From positions 124,001 through 188,000 of the forward strand of contig FONB01000009.1 in assembly GCA_900112785.1 (NCBI GenBank): a stretch of 64,000 nt of DNA. Reading direction: 5' to 3'. The notes under the pieces are model-generated. The model was not told where the DNA came from, did not search any database, and saw only the letters and a list, made by a program, of their open reading frames with translations. Positions 32,956 to 44,447 of this stretch are shown here, one piece after another. Every line of letters starts with the position of its first letter. Position 1 is the first letter of the stretch. The DNA is from Phytobacter palmae. Its GTDB lineage: Bacteria > Pseudomonadota > Gammaproteobacteria > Enterobacterales > Enterobacteriaceae. A program made the position numbers and the translations under genes.

Positions 32956-34683
32956 TTAGCAGATTGTTTTTTCTTCAATGAACTTGTTAACCAGCGTCAT
33001 TAACTCGTCCGTTGTCGGTTGGGCAAGAGCCTGCTCTGCTAAAACCTTCGCATCTTCGAAGTTAGTATTACGAATAATCTTCTTAATGCGCGGGATAGAA
33101 ATGGCACTCATACTGAATTCATCCAGACCCATCCCCAGCAACAGAAGTGTAGCACGTTCGTCGCCTGCAAGCTCACCACACATACCGGTCCACTTACCTT
33201 CTGCATGAGATGCATCAATAACTTGCTTGATGAGAGTCAGTACAGACGGCGACATCGGCTGGTAAAGATGTGAAATCATATCATTACCACGGTCAACTGC
33301 CAGAGTGTACTGCGTTAAATCATTGGTACCGATACTAAAGAAATCAACTTCTTTGGCTAAATGACGTGCAATCGTGGCTGCGGCAGGGGTTTCGACCATC
33401 ACGCCAACCTCAATTGTCTCGTCAAAGGCTTTGCCTTCGTCACGCAGTTCCTGTTTGTAGATTTCGATCTCTTTTTTCAGTGCGCGCACTTCTTCAACAG
33501 AGATGATCATCGGAAACATGATGCGCAGCTTACCGAAAGCGGAAGCACGCAGAATTGCACGTACCTGATCGCGCAGGATCTCTTTGCGATCCATGGCGAT
33601 ACGCACTGCACGCCAACCCAGGAACGGGTTTTCTTCTTTCGGGAAATTCATGTATGGCAGCTCTTTGTCACCGCCAATGTCCATGGTACGTACGATTACG
33701 GCCTGAGAACCACAGGCTTCCGCTACCGCTTTGTATGCAGCAAACTGTTCTTCTTCAGTCGGCAGAGACTCGCGGTCCATGAACAGGAATTCTGTACGGT
33801 AGAGACCAACACCTTCCGCGCCGTTACGCTCAGCGCCTGCGACGTCGCGCACGGTACCGATGTTGGCACAGACTTCTACCTGATGGCCGTCCAGCGTGAT
33901 GGCTGGCAGGTCTTTGAGTTTAGCCAGTTCGGCTTTCTCTTCGGCTACCTGAGCCTGCGTGCTGCGCAGCGTCTCAATCTCTTCGTCGGTCGGGTTAACG
34001 TATACTTTGTTATTAACCGCATCGAGAATCAGATAGTCGTCATTTTTCACCTGAGAGGTGACACTGCCGGTACCCACAATCGCTGGCAGTTCCAGTGAAC
34101 GTGCCATGATAGAGGTGTGGGAAGTACGACCACCCATGTCAGTAATGAAACCGAGAACCTTGTTCAGGTTCAGTTGTGCGGTTTCTGACGGGGTCAGGTC
34201 AGCGGCAACCAGAATAACTTCGTCCTGAATAGCGCTCAGGTCGATGATAGGCATGCAAAGAATATTACGCAGCAGACGTTTACCGATATCACGTACGTCA
34301 GCCGCACGCTCTTTCAGGTATTCATCGTCCAGTTCTTCAAGGGCAGTCGCCTGACCTTCGATAACTTCATGAGCCGCCGCGTCTGCAGTCATGTGCTTAT
34401 CTTTAATCAGGGCTATGATTTCCTGCTCCAGCTCCTCATCTTCGAGCAACATAATGTGGCCTTCGAAGATGGCTTCTTTTTCTTCACCGAAAGTTTCGCC
34501 AGCTTTCGTTTTGATCGCTTCAAGCTGCGCTGATGCCTTGGCACGACCGCTCAGGAAACGCTCAACTTCCTGGTCAACCTTATCGGCAGAAATTTTTTTC
34601 CGGTCAATGACGATCTCGTCTTCTTTCAGCAGAAGTGCTTTGCCAAAAGCGATACCCGGGGATGCTAAAATGCCTGAAATCAT
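32956..34683 (-). CDS. ptsI: PTS enzyme I
   Basis: Enzyme I takes phosphate from phosphoenolpyruvate and passes it to HPr. The 575-residue protein carries the active His189 in [14 protein letters not shown]. The C-terminal PEP-binding half includes [25 protein letters not shown] (read in blocks) and the acid Cys in [10 protein letters not shown] near residue 502. It lies 43 bases after ptsH. Its composition is even and the codon use looks like that of a highly expressed gene. Confidence 0.98.
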   Translation of the reverse strand: MISGILASPGIAFGKALLLKEDEIVIDRKKISADKVDQEVERFLSGRAKASAQLEAIKTKAGETFGEEKEAIFEGHIMLLEDEELEQEIIALIKDKHMTADAAAHEVIEGQATALEELDDEYLKERAADVRDIGKRLLRNILCMPIIDLSAIQDEVILVAADLTPSETAQLNLNKVLGFITDMGGRTSHTSIMARSLELPAIVGTGSVTSQVKNDDYLILDAVNNKVYVNPTDEEIETLRSTQAQVAEEKAELAKLKDLPAITLDGHQVEVCANIGTVRDVAGAERNGAEGVGLYRTEFLFMDRESLPTEEEQFAAYKAVAEACGSQAVIVRTMDIGGDKELPYMNFPKEENPFLGWRAVRIAMDRKEILRDQVRAILRASAFGKLRIMFPMIISVEEVRALKKEIEIYKQELRDEGKAFDETIEVGVMVETPAAATIARHLAKEVDFFSIGTNDLTQYTLAVDRGNDMISHLYQPMSPSVLTLIKQVIDASHAEGKWTGMCGELAGDERATLLLLGMGLDEFSMSAISIPRIKKIIRNTNFEDAKVLAEQALAQPTTDELMTLVNKFIEEKTIC

Positions 34684-34726
34684 AACCCTACCTTACTTGT
34701 GACTGATTTTTAAAAGAACCCGGAAA

Positions 34727-34984
34727 TTACTCGAGCTCTGCCATCAGTTTAACCAGATGTTCAACTGCTTTTTGTTCGTCTTCGCCTTCTGCGGTTAACG
34801 TCACAACAGTACCCTGAGTCAGGCCCAGAGTTTGCAGTTTGAACAGGCTTTTTGCGCTGGCGCTTTTGCCGTTGGAAGTCACAGTGATCTCAGAAGTGAA
34901 GCCTTTAGCTTCTTTTACAAACTGAGCAGCAGGGCGGGTGTGCAGACCGTTCGGAGCGGTAATGGTAACTTCTTGCTGGAACAT
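34727..34984 (-). CDS. ptsH: Phosphocarrier protein HPr
   Basis: HPr shuttles phosphate from enzyme I to sugar-specific IIA domains. The 85-residue protein has the active His15 in [11 protein letters not shown] and the regulatory Ser46 region [13 protein letters not shown]. It is the first gene of the pts operon. The upstream spacer to cysK (34985-35318) should hold the CRP-dependent promoters, which I did not pin down. Confidence 0.98.
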   Translation of the reverse strand: MFQQEVTITAPNGLHTRPAAQFVKEAKGFTSEITVTSNGKSASAKSLFKLQTLGLTQGTVVTLTAEGEDEQKAVEHLVKLMAELE

Positions 34985-35317
34985 TGTATTTCCCCAACTT
35001 ATAGGTTTAGTGTTGTGGAACTAAAGTCTAGCCTGGCGGCTGGACTTTAGCCTGTATCGTTAGCGCCGGCGTTACGGTATACGACTCAGAAGCGTGGAAA
35101 ACACGATCCGGTGCTGGCGCTTCTGGCCGTTGACGTTTCGCACGTCATTAAACATTATGCAGCGAAAGCGAGAATTGAACCAAATCATAAAATCGATTCA
35201 GCTTCGTGAAATCAGAAACCGATTAATTTCGCGCATCAAAATAAATGTGATGGTTAAATACCAGACCCGAGGAGTCGAATCAATGCCAGGAGGGGTGAAA
35301 CTTTGATGTGCTCCACA
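34985..35317. other. Long leader/promoter region of ptsH
   Basis: About 330 bases separate the ptsH start from the cysK terminator. In E. coli this spacer holds the P0 and P1 promoters with CRP sites. No protein gene is convincing; a 70-codon plus-strand frame at 35094-35306 has no known relative or good ribosome site. Confidence 0.5.
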
Positions 35318-35318
35318 A

Positions 35319-35346
35319 AAAAGCACCTTCTCAGGTGCTTTTTTGC
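35319..35346. terminator. Terminator of cysK
   Basis: AAAAGCACCT pairs with AGGTGCTTTT around TCTC, with T runs on both strands, 25 bases after the cysK stop on the minus strand. Confidence 0.92.
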
Positions 35347-35366
35347 GCTATTTTAACATTCTGGCA

Positions 35367-36338
35367 TCACTGTTGCAGTTCTTTTTCCGTGAATAGATCG
35401 GCAAACAACGCGGTGCTCAAATAACGCTCACCAGAGGACGGAAGAATAACCACAATATTCTTGTTCGTAAAGGTTTCGTCTTCCTGTAGTTTCAGTGCAG
35501 CTGCGACGGCGGCACCGGAAGAAATACCCGCAAGAATACCTTCTTCTTCCATCAGACGGCGTGCAGTGCTGATCGCTTCATCGTTGGTAATTTTTACCAC
35601 TTTATCGATCAGTTTTAGATCAAGGTTACCCGGAATGAAACCTGCGCCAATCCCCTGGATTTTGTGCGGACCAGGTTTCAGTTCTTCACCTGCCAGCGCC
35701 TGGGAGATTACCGGGGAGTCGGACGGCTCAACCGCTACGGTGATCAGATCAGATTTGCCTTTTGTGCCTTTAATATAGCGAGACACGCCCGTCAGCGTAC
35801 CGCCGGTGCCCACGCCAGAGATAAATACATCCACTTGACCGTCGGTATCTTCCCAGATTTCCGGGCCGGTGGTTTTTTCATGAATTTCCGGGTTAGCCGG
35901 GTTGCTGAACTGCTGCAGCAGCAGATATTTAGACGGATCGCTGGCGACAATTTCTTCTGCTTTCTGAATGGCGCCTTTCATCCCTTTTGCGCCTTCGGTC
36001 AGAACAAGATTCGCGCCCAGTGCTTTGAGCAACTTACGGCGTTCGATGCTCATCGTTTCCGGCATCGTCAGGGTCAGTTTATAACCGCGCGCTGCGGCAA
36101 CATATGCCAGAGCGATACCGGTGTTACCGCTGGTTGGTTCAACCAGTTCAATACCCGGTTTCAGCACACCCCGTTTTTCGGCATCCCAAATCATATTGGC
36201 ACCGATACGGCATTTAACGCTGAAGCTCGGGTTACGGGATTCTACCTTTGCCAGAATGCGTCCATTACCGATACGGTTCAGTCGAACCAGCGGCGTGTGA
36301 CCGATAGTCAGCGAGTTATCTTCAAAAATCTTACTCAT
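35367..36338 (-). CDS. cysK: Cysteine synthase A (O-acetylserine sulfhydrylase A)
   Basis: CysK makes cysteine from O-acetylserine and sulfide with PLP, and forms the cysteine synthase complex with CysE. The 323-residue protein has the PLP lysine Lys42 in [28 protein letters not shown] near 69 and [15 protein letters not shown] near 176. It equals E. coli CysK in length. The 141-base spacer to cysZ should carry a CysB-activated promoter (family knowledge; no site assigned). Confidence 0.97.
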   Translation of the reverse strand: MSKIFEDNSLTIGHTPLVRLNRIGNGRILAKVESRNPSFSVKCRIGANMIWDAEKRGVLKPGIELVEPTSGNTGIALAYVAAARGYKLTLTMPETMSIERRKLLKALGANLVLTEGAKGMKGAIQKAEEIVASDPSKYLLLQQFSNPANPEIHEKTTGPEIWEDTDGQVDVFISGVGTGGTLTGVSRYIKGTKGKSDLITVAVEPSDSPVISQALAGEELKPGPHKIQGIGAGFIPGNLDLKLIDKVVKITNDEAISTARRLMEEEGILAGISSGAAVAAALKLQEDETFTNKNIVVILPSSGERYLSTALFADLFTEKELQQ

Positions 36339-36479
36339 GGCCTGTCCTTAACTGTATGAAATTTGGGAACCACCCCAGCATACCCGCTTACTGTCCCTGG
36401 GGAAGTAAGGAATTCGCATATCTATATGCTGAGCCGAAATAATGGTAACCAGTATGGAATAAGAACCGGAATAATTCCT

Positions 36480-37241
36480 TTAGCGCCAGGCGGCGTTTTT
36501 ATCGCGATAACAATCGACCCACATTGCCGTTGCGCCGCAGACGGCAACTGGCATCACAACCAGATTTAACACCGGAATAAGGGTGAACAGGCTGGTGAGT
36601 GCGCCAAACTGCATATTCGTTACCTTACGTGTGCGCAAAGCAACGCGCATCGCTTTGAAGGGTACTTTGTGATTATCAAAAGGGTAATCGCAGTACTGGA
36701 TGGCCAGCATCCAGGCGCTGAACAAAAACCACAGCACGGGCGCGATGGTCTGACCGATACCGGGAATGAAATAGAGCAACAGTAAAACGATCGCGCGTGG
36801 CAGATACCAGGCGAGCTTCTGCCATTCGCGTTTCATTATGCGCGGGATATCTTTAATGATGGCGGTCAGGCCGGCATCCGGCGGCGTTGCACCTGTTAAG
36901 CGAGCCTCAAGCTGTTCGGCGAGCAGGCCATTGAACGGCGCGGCAATCCAGTTAGCAATAGTCGAGAAGAAGTAGCTGAACACCAGCAGGATTGAAATAA
37001 CCGCAATTGGCCAGAGCAAATAGCTGAGCCACTGTAGCCAGCCTGGTACATGGCTCATGAGCGCGGGGATCCAGGTGTCGAGGCGGGTAAATAACCATGC
37101 AAAAGCGCCTCCCATCAATACGATATTGACCAGAAGCGGCAAAATAACGAAACGGCGAATACCCGGCAGCGTGATGAGCTTCCAGCCTTGAGAAAAATAA
37201 AAAACGCCGCTGCGTGAAGAGGTTGGGGAAGATGAAACCAT
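36480..37241 (-). CDS. cysZ: Sulfate permease CysZ
   Basis: CysZ is an inner-membrane sulfate channel that feeds the assimilation pathway. The 253-residue product has strongly hydrophobic stretches near 28-50, 68-92, 145-175 and 210-235, and ends in a charged [11 protein letters not shown]. It lies upstream of cysK in the same direction, as in E. coli, and diverges from zipA. Confidence 0.95.
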   Translation of the reverse strand: MVSSSPTSSRSGVFYFSQGWKLITLPGIRRFVILPLLVNIVLMGGAFAWLFTRLDTWIPALMSHVPGWLQWLSYLLWPIAVISILLVFSYFFSTIANWIAAPFNGLLAEQLEARLTGATPPDAGLTAIIKDIPRIMKREWQKLAWYLPRAIVLLLLYFIPGIGQTIAPVLWFLFSAWMLAIQYCDYPFDNHKVPFKAMRVALRTRKVTNMQFGALTSLFTLIPVLNLVVMPVAVCGATAMWVDCYRDKNAAWR

Positions 37242-37471
37242 AGCCGGGCAATACTCCTTTTATTACAGCCAGAAAAGCAAAAAACTATATTATCTGTTCA
37301 CAGGTGAAAAAACCCGTTCGGAAATGTTCGAAAAAACAGCAAAAAGCACAATTTCGTTCATCTTTATGCTGCGAAAGGCATGTGTGCACTTGCACTTGAC
37401 GTAATCGGCAAATACTCTTAGTGAGTAAATGTTTGCCGTGTTGGCAAGGTGTTAGAACAACAGAGAATATA

Positions 37472-38467
37472 ATGATGCAGGATTTGCGTCTGATATTAAT
37501 CATTGTTGGCGCGATCGCCATAATCGCTTTACTGGTTCACGGTTTCTGGACCAGTCGTAAAGAACGTTCCTCAATGTTCCGCGATCGACCGTTAAAACGT
37601 ATGAAGTCGCGACGTGATGACGACGATGACGCTTACGACGAGGATGTCGAAGAAGATGACGACGGCGTAGGCGAAGTCCGCGTTCATCGGGTAAACGCGC
37701 CGCCAAAAGCGGGAAGCGAACCTGAGGCTCCGCGTCAACAACCACAGCATCAGTATCAACCTCCGTACGCGTCGGCTCAGCCTCGCGCAACCGCCCCTGC
37801 CCAGCATGAAGAGCGCCATGTGCAACAGCCTGCTCAGCCGGTACAGCGAGCGCCGCAGGTAGAACCACAGCGGCCCGTAGAGGAGCCGCGTGAGCGTGAG
37901 TTTACTCAGCCTGTAGCACCGGCACATACACAGCCTCAGCAACCTGTGTTTACATCAGCGCAGCCGTCGCATCACGAGCCTGTCGCGCAGCCTGAACCTG
38001 AACCCGAACATATTGAAGAAGCCCCGGTTGCCGAAAAACCGCAGCGGAAAGAGACGGTCATTATTATGAACGTCGCGGCGCATCAGGGAAGCGTGTTGCA
38101 GGGCGAGTTGTTGCTCAACAGCATTCAGCAGGTTGGGTTTAAATTTGGTGATATGAGCATTTTCCATCGCCATCTCAGCCCGGATGGCAGCGGTCCAACG
38201 CTGTTTAGCCTGGCCAATATGGTGAATCCGGGAACATTTGATCCAGAGCGCATGAGTGAGATCACCACGCCTGGTATCACCATGTTTATGCAAGTACCGT
38301 CCTATGGCGACGAGCTGCAAAACTTCAAACTGATGCTGCAAGCCGCGCAGTACATTGCCGATGAAGTTGGTGGTGTTGTGCTTGACGATCAGCGTCGAAT
38401 GATGACACCGCAGAAGCTGCGTGAGTATCAGGACAGAATCCGTGAAGTCAGGGACGCAAACGCGTAA
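37472..38467 (+). CDS. zipA: Cell division protein ZipA
   Basis: ZipA anchors FtsZ to the inner membrane at the septum. Order: an N-terminal membrane helix (residues 6-25); a basic then acidic stretch ([18 protein letters not shown]); a long Pro/Gln-rich flexible linker (about 75-185); and the C-terminal FtsZ-binding domain beginning near [15 protein letters not shown]. The 331-residue length is close to E. coli (328), with most difference in the linker. The ATG at 37472 gives the known [10 protein letters not shown] start; 17 upstream codons in frame lack similarity. Confidence 0.96.
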   Translation: MMQDLRLILIIVGAIAIIALLVHGFWTSRKERSSMFRDRPLKRMKSRRDDDDDAYDEDVEEDDDGVGEVRVHRVNAPPKAGSEPEAPRQQPQHQYQPPYASAQPRATAPAQHEERHVQQPAQPVQRAPQVEPQRPVEEPREREFTQPVAPAHTQPQQPVFTSAQPSHHEPVAQPEPEPEHIEEAPVAEKPQRKETVIIMNVAAHQGSVLQGELLLNSIQQVGFKFGDMSIFHRHLSPDGSGPTLFSLANMVNPGTFDPERMSEITTPGITMFMQVPSYGDELQNFKLMLQAAQYIADEVGGVVLDDQRRMMTPQKLREYQDRIREVRDANA

Positions 38468-38495
38468 CGGCCACGGTTATCTCGTTTTTCCCCAG

Positions 38496-38521
38496 AACCC
38501 CCGCAAGTCGGGGGTTTTTTA
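38496..38521 (+). terminator. Terminator between zipA and ligA
   Basis: AACCCCCG pairs with CGGGGGTT around CAAGT, followed by a T run. It ends only 17 bases before the ligA ATG. Confidence 0.9.
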
Positions 38522-38528
38522 TCATTGA

Positions 38529-40553
<2,025 letters not shown>

Positions 40554-40769
40554 ATGGATAAAGAACAGCTCATTGAGATTGCAAATACAGAGATGCCATT
40601 CGGAAAATATCAGGGGCGTAAGCTGATTGATTTACCCGAGGAGTACCTGTTGTGGTTTGCCCGTAAGGATTCGTTTCCTGCCGGGCATCTGGGCGAACTT
40701 ATGCAGCTGGCTTTGCTGATTAAAACGGAGGGGCTGACGCATCTGGTGCAGCCCCTGAAACGCCGTTAG
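40554..40769 (+). CDS. ypeB: DUF3820 protein YpeB
   Basis: The 71-residue protein matches the short DUF3820 family (E. coli YpeB), with MPFGKYQGRKLIDLPEEYLLWF near residues 14-35. Its function is unknown. Its ATG follows the ligA TAA with no gap, which indicates coupling. Its last four bases overlap the convergent yfeH. Confidence 0.93.
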   Translation: MDKEQLIEIANTEMPFGKYQGRKLIDLPEEYLLWFARKDSFPAGHLGELMQLALLIKTEGLTHLVQPLKRR

Positions 40770-41755
40770 GCTTTAGCCGTTTCCTGCGCCTGCAGTTTTT
40801 CTGTCTGGCGTTTGTAACGACGTGCCATCACCGCACAGACCATCAATTGGATCTGATGGAAAATCATCAGCGGTAGCACCATCATCCCAATCACTGATGT
40901 CGGGAACAGAATGTTGGCCATCGGAATACCGTTGGCCAGGCTTTTCTTGGAGCCGCAGAACACGATGGTAATTTCATCCGCTTTATTAAATCCGAGTTTG
41001 CGGGCCGCGAAGATATTAATAGCGATAACAATCGCCAACAGAACAATGCTGAACACCACGATAAACAGCAGTGAACCTACGCCTACCTTGTGCCAGATCC
41101 CGTTCACTACGGCTTCGCTAAACGCCGAATAGACCACCAGCAGAATGGATGTCTGGTCGGTTTTCGAAATCCACTTTTTATTTCGCGCCACCCATGCTCC
41201 CGTCCAATGACGTGACAGATGACCAAGAACAAATGGCAGCAACAGTTGCAGCATAATTTTGCCAACCTGTTCCAGGCTGCCGTTAGCCCCATGCAGATTC
41301 ATTAACAGACCAACCAGCAATGGAGAGAGGAAGATACCTAACAGACTGGAGGCGGAGGCGGAACAGACCGCGGCCGCGACATTTCCCCCGGCAAGCGAAG
41401 TAAAAGCAATTGCCGATTGTACGGTCGCAGGCAGAATGCACAGATAAAGGAAACCGGTGTAGAGTTCCTGGTTTACATTGACAGGGGACCACCAGACAAA
41501 CAGCACCCCTAAGACGGGAAATATAATGAATGTGCTGCACATCACCCACAGGTGCAGTCGCCAGTGGCTACCCCCGGCGATAATCGCTTCACGGGACAGT
41601 TTCGCACCATGCATAAAAAACAACAACGCAATGGCTGCGGTCGTCAACCCTTCAAAAAAGGGAACAAAACTGCCACGGGCCGGAAAGAACGTGGCCAACA
41701 GAACAGTACACACCAGCGTCAAAGTAAAAGGGTCAAGGACACGAAAAAGTTTCAT
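40766..41755 (-). CDS. yfeH: YfeH, bile acid:sodium symporter family transporter
   Basis: The 329-residue membrane protein has about nine or ten hydrophobic helices. It carries family blocks FFMHGAKLSREAI near 46, LPATVQSAIAFTSLAGGNVAAAV near 110 and FCGSKKSLANGIPMANILF near 272. The last resembles the sodium-binding crossover. The substrate of YfeH is not known. AGGAGCGCTT precedes the ATG. It diverges from the regulator yfeR, which in Salmonella has been reported to control yfeH. Confidence 0.92.
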   Translation of the reverse strand: MKLFRVLDPFTLTLVCTVLLATFFPARGSFVPFFEGLTTAAIALLFFMHGAKLSREAIIAGGSHWRLHLWVMCSTFIIFPVLGVLFVWWSPVNVNQELYTGFLYLCILPATVQSAIAFTSLAGGNVAAAVCSASASSLLGIFLSPLLVGLLMNLHGANGSLEQVGKIMLQLLLPFVLGHLSRHWTGAWVARNKKWISKTDQTSILLVVYSAFSEAVVNGIWHKVGVGSLLFIVVFSIVLLAIVIAINIFAARKLGFNKADEITIVFCGSKKSLANGIPMANILFPTSVIGMMVLPLMIFHQIQLMVCAVMARRYKRQTEKLQAQETAKA

Positions 41756-41844
41756 AAGCGCTCCTGAAATTCGGTGCCAACAGTTTGCGTTTTTTGTTTT
41801 GAGAAATAAAATTGATTTATTGCATTCATATATGAATTTATTAG

Positions 41845-42774
41845 ATGAATTACTCTTTACGACAGCTTCGCGTTTTCGTCACGGTAGCGCACGCCCGGAG
41901 TTTTAGTCGGGCAGGGGATATCATAGGGTTGAGCCAATCGGCGGTAAGCCACAGTGTGAAAGAACTGGAGTTGCAGACCGGTGTCCGGTTACTCGATCGT
42001 ACTACGCGCGAAGTGGTGCTGACAGAGGCCGGGCAGCAGCTCGCAGCCAGACTGGAAAGATTGCTTGATGAACTGAATAACACGCTGCGTGACGCAGGCC
42101 GCGTGGGTCAGCAGTTGTCCGGCACTGTGCGTGTGGCGGCAAGTCAGACGATTTCGGCACATTTGATCCCGCAATGTATTGCACAGAGTAATCGTCTCTA
42201 TCCGGAGATCGATTTTATGCTGCATGATCGCCCCCAGCAGTGGGTACTTGAGAGTATCCGCCATGGTGAAGTGGACTTTGGCATCGTTATCGATCCCGGT
42301 CCGGCGAGTGATTTACAGTGCGAAGAGATCCTGCAAGAACCATTCTTTCTACTTTGCCGCCGCGACCACGCCTGGGCAACCTGGCAAAATATACCCTGGT
42401 CTGCGCTGCAAAATTCACGTCTTGTGGTTCAGGACTACGCCTCCGGTAGTCGCCCATTGATTGATGCCGCTCTGGCACAATTTGGTATCACGGCCACTAT
42501 CGTGCAGGAGATAGGTCATCCGGCCACATTATTTCCTATGGTGGAGGCGGGGATTGGGATTAGCATCATGCCCGCCCTGGCGTTACCGTTGCCACAGGGG
42601 AATCAGCTGTGTGTGAAACGCTTAAAACCTGAGATTCAGCGTAAGATTATGCTGGTGCAGCGAAAAAATCGCTCACTTTCAGGCGCCGCACAGGCGCTAT
42701 GGGATGTGGTGCGTGAACAGGCCCGGTGTTTGACCCAGGCCCGCGAAGAAGACCCACTGTTTAATCAGATGTAA
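41845..42774 (+). CDS. yfeR: LysR-type transcriptional regulator YfeR
   Basis: The 309-residue protein has the N-terminal LysR winged helix ([20 protein letters not shown], then [14 protein letters not shown]). A periplasmic-binding-like effector domain follows from about 90. The divergent 89-base gap to yfeH is the expected operator region. Its 3' end overlaps the convergent FlxA-like gene by 10 bases. The ligand is unknown. Confidence 0.93.
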   Translation: MNYSLRQLRVFVTVAHARSFSRAGDIIGLSQSAVSHSVKELELQTGVRLLDRTTREVVLTEAGQQLAARLERLLDELNNTLRDAGRVGQQLSGTVRVAASQTISAHLIPQCIAQSNRLYPEIDFMLHDRPQQWVLESIRHGEVDFGIVIDPGPASDLQCEEILQEPFFLLCRRDHAWATWQNIPWSALQNSRLVVQDYASGSRPLIDAALAQFGITATIVQEIGHPATLFPMVEAGIGISIMPALALPLPQGNQLCVKRLKPEIQRKIMLVQRKNRSLSGAAQALWDVVREQARCLTQAREEDPLFNQM

Positions 42775-43151
42775 ATATCGATCTGGTTGCTATCGGAAGG
42801 GATGTTAATACCTTCTGCTTTGGCAGCGGACTGAGTCTGTTTTTCTTCAGCTTTTTTCTGCGCTTCCTCTGCCTGTTTATACTCCAGCTGGGCCAATTGC
42901 GCTTGTAGCTGCTTGATCTCAGCCTGTAGCAGTTCCCTTTGTTTCTGGCTGTCGGTATCGGAACTGCCCGAAGTCGCAAGATCTTTCAATTGCTGAGTCA
43001 ATTTAGAAATTTGCTGCATGATGTTATTGATCTGCGAAGCGATATCATTGTTTGAGGAAGATGAGCTGCTGCTGGCGCTACTGGTGCTGCTTTTGCCACC
43101 GCTGATGCTGCCTGAAATCACCGTCGATGTGGTTGCCTGAATTGTTGTCAT
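42765..43151 (-). CDS. FlxA-like family protein
   Basis: The 128-residue protein is a low-complexity N-terminus ([19 protein letters not shown], then a long serine run) followed by a coiled coil. The coiled coil is rich in Gln, Lys and Glu, from about residue 40 to 110, and the C-terminus is NQIDIYI. The start, the coiled coil and the end in YI match E. coli FlxA (110 residues), a member of the flagellar regulon. GAGGAG lies seven bases before the ATG at 43151. I found no clear sigma-28 promoter upstream. E. coli has yfeN next to yfeR here instead. Confidence 0.8.
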   Translation of the reverse strand: MTTIQATTSTVISGSISGGKSSTSSASSSSSSSNNDIASQINNIMQQISKLTQQLKDLATSGSSDTDSQKQRELLQAEIKQLQAQLAQLEYKQAEEAQKKAEEKQTQSAAKAEGINIPSDSNQIDIYI

Positions 43152-43473
43152 GTTTTTCTCCTCTCTTGCCCAAAACACCTTCACGGTGAAAAAAGTACCG
43201 CTGGAATATGCGGATCCGTGCCGCCCTCAGGACATTATATCTCCATATTAAGCATAAATTATGGAAAACGTTACCACTCCTGCCTGTAGGTAACTTAATG
43301 GTTTTATTGTTTTTGCTGTATGGGATAGGTCAGTTTTATTGACTGCTTTATTGTGGTTTTTTCGGGTTTATTATCGTGAAAGGTGGGGCGAGGCTAATGG
43401 TTTTTTATTCTTCGTGTTCATGGGGTCGGAGAGAAAAGAACGAAGTACGTGTGGGGCGGGTTTTATATAGCGC
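43152..43473. other. Intergenic region upstream of the FlxA-like gene
   Basis: About 320 A/T-rich bases with no convincing gene. It should contain the promoter of the minus-strand FlxA-like gene. Short frames here are not supported. Confidence 0.4.
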
Positions 43474-43651
43474 AATCGCAGATAGCAAAAAAGCGCCGCC
43501 AGCGCCATTTTTGCATTGGTGGGTCGTGCAGGATGACTCACTTCGCTCGCCCTTTGGGCCGTCGCCGCAGGCGGCTCCGTTGTCTCACTTCGTTCGACCC
43601 GAACCTGCAGCAGGTTCGAATCATACAAATCGCAGATAGCAAAAAAGCGCC
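43474..43651. repeat. Duplicated tRNA-Lys 3' flank (direct repeat pair)
   Basis: The 24-base sequence beginning AATCGCAGATAGC is found at 43474-43497 and again, unchanged, at 43628-43651. The first copy is followed by a degenerate version of the terminator and then by an extra copy of the tRNA-Lys 3' end (CATTGGTGGGTCGTGCAGGAT, in two parts, 43514-43534). Between the copies is a perfect palindrome with CGAACCTG and CAGGTTCG arms (43600-43618), identical to the tRNA T-arm in both orientations. Confidence 0.8.
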
Positions 43652-43668
43652 TTTAGGGCGCTTTTTTA
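43641..43668 (-). terminator. Terminator of the valine/lysine tRNA operon
   Basis: AAAAAAGCGCC pairs with GGGCGCTTTTTT around TTTA. It stands just past the 3' end of tRNA-Lys on the minus strand. Confidence 0.9.
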
Positions 43669-43671
43669 CAT

Positions 43672-43747
43672 TGGTGGGTCGTGCAGGATTCGAACCTGCG
43701 ACCAATTGATTAAAAGTCAACTGCTCTACCAACTGAGCTAACGACCC
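43672..43747 (-). tRNA. lysV: tRNA-Lys (anticodon TTT)
   Basis: The minus strand reads GGGTCGTTAGCTCAGTTGG at the 5' end, anticodon loop CTTTTAA, T-arm GGTTCGAATCC and an encoded CCA. It is 76 bases with all stems intact. It is the last gene of a minus-strand operon with four tRNA-Val genes, as E. coli lysV follows valUXY. Confidence 0.97.
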
Positions 43748-43750
43748 GAG

Positions 43751-43826
43751 TGGTGGGTGATGACGGGATCGAACCGCCGACCCCCTCCTTGTAAGGGAGG
43801 TGCTCTCCCAGCTGAGCTAATCACCC
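43751..43826 (-). tRNA. valY: tRNA-Val (anticodon TAC), copy 1
   Basis: The minus strand begins GGGTGATTAGCTCAGCTGG, has the anticodon loop CTTACAA and ends with CCA. It is 76 bases and lies three bases before tRNA-Lys. The gene name follows E. coli order and is provisional because this operon has four rather than three copies. Confidence 0.96.
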
Positions 43827-43871
43827 ACTTCGGTACTTCACATATTGTAAGAAATCCAGCTGGCGAGAAAG

Positions 43872-43947
43872 TGGTGGGTGATGACGGGATCGAACCGCCG
43901 ACCCCCTCCTTGTAAGGGAGGTGCTCTCCCAGCTGAGCTAATCACCC
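43872..43947 (-). tRNA. valX: tRNA-Val (anticodon TAC), copy 2
   Basis: Identical in sequence to the other three tRNA-Val copies. A 45-base spacer of unique sequence separates it from copy 1. Confidence 0.96.
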
Positions 43948-43992
43948 ACTTCTCAATTTCTTACATTACACGGCGGAGACTACCTGAGTAGT

Positions 43993-44068
43993 TGGTGGGT
44001 GATGACGGGATCGAACCGCCGACCCCCTCCTTGTAAGGGAGGTGCTCTCCCAGCTGAGCTAATCACCC
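43993..44068 (-). tRNA. tRNA-Val (anticodon TAC), copy 3
   Basis: Identical to its neighbours. The 45-base spacers on its two sides (43948-43992 and 44069-44113) are identical to each other, so this gene plus one spacer is a perfect 121-base tandem duplicate. Confidence 0.96.
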
Positions 44069-44113
44069 ACTTCTCAATTTCTTACATTACACGGCGGAGA
44101 CTACCTGAGTAGT

Positions 44114-44189
44114 TGGTGGGTGATGACGGGATCGAACCGCCGACCCCCTCCTTGTAAGGGAGGTGCTCTCCCAGCTGAGCTAATCACCC
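44114..44189 (-). tRNA. valU: tRNA-Val (anticodon TAC), copy 4 (promoter-proximal)
   Basis: This is the first gene of the operon, 18 bases or so after the -10 hexamer of the predicted promoter at 44207-44234. It is 76 bases with CCA encoded. Confidence 0.96.
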
Positions 44190-44206
44190 CCGCTGTGTGG
44201 AGTCGC

Positions 44207-44234
44207 ATTATAGGGAGAGTTGAAAATGAGTCAA
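44207..44234 (-). promoter_or_regulatory. Promoter of the tRNA-Val/Lys operon
   Basis: On the minus strand TTGACT (44234-44229) and TATAAT (44212-44207) are 16 bases apart, followed by the G/C-bearing discriminator GCGACTCC. This is a near-consensus stable-RNA promoter divergent from gltX. Confidence 0.85.
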
Positions 44235-44447
44235 CGCATTTTCAAAAGAAATTGTTCGTTCGTCGTAAAATTAAACAAACCGCTGTTGAATCGAGCGTGG
44301 ACGCATGATTTATATACAAAATACATATAGAAGCTGGTGATTGTGGCAACAACATTGAGGAATCACCCCACAGTGATAGAATATTGCGACCTCAATTTTC
44401 CAGGATTTGCCGGTTGTCGGCATTTTTATCAAACGTAAGGCCTTTTC

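Noticed and set aside
33361-34098. 245-codon plus-strand frame antisense to ptsI
   Set aside because: Shadow of ptsI; composition rich in Phe, His and Cys is typical of antisense translation, and there is no ribosome site.
35094-35306. 70-codon plus-strand frame in the ptsH-cysK gap
   Set aside because: No ribosome site, no known relative, and it covers the region expected to hold the ptsH promoters.
43514-43534. Second tRNA-Lys gene
   Set aside because: Only the last 18 or so bases of the tRNA are present; the rest of the cloverleaf is missing, so it is a repeat fragment and not a gene.
43672-44189. tRNA cluster as an integrated element boundary
   Set aside because: No integrase, phage or plasmid genes flank the tRNA genes; gltX and yfeR sit at the expected sides, so no island is present now.
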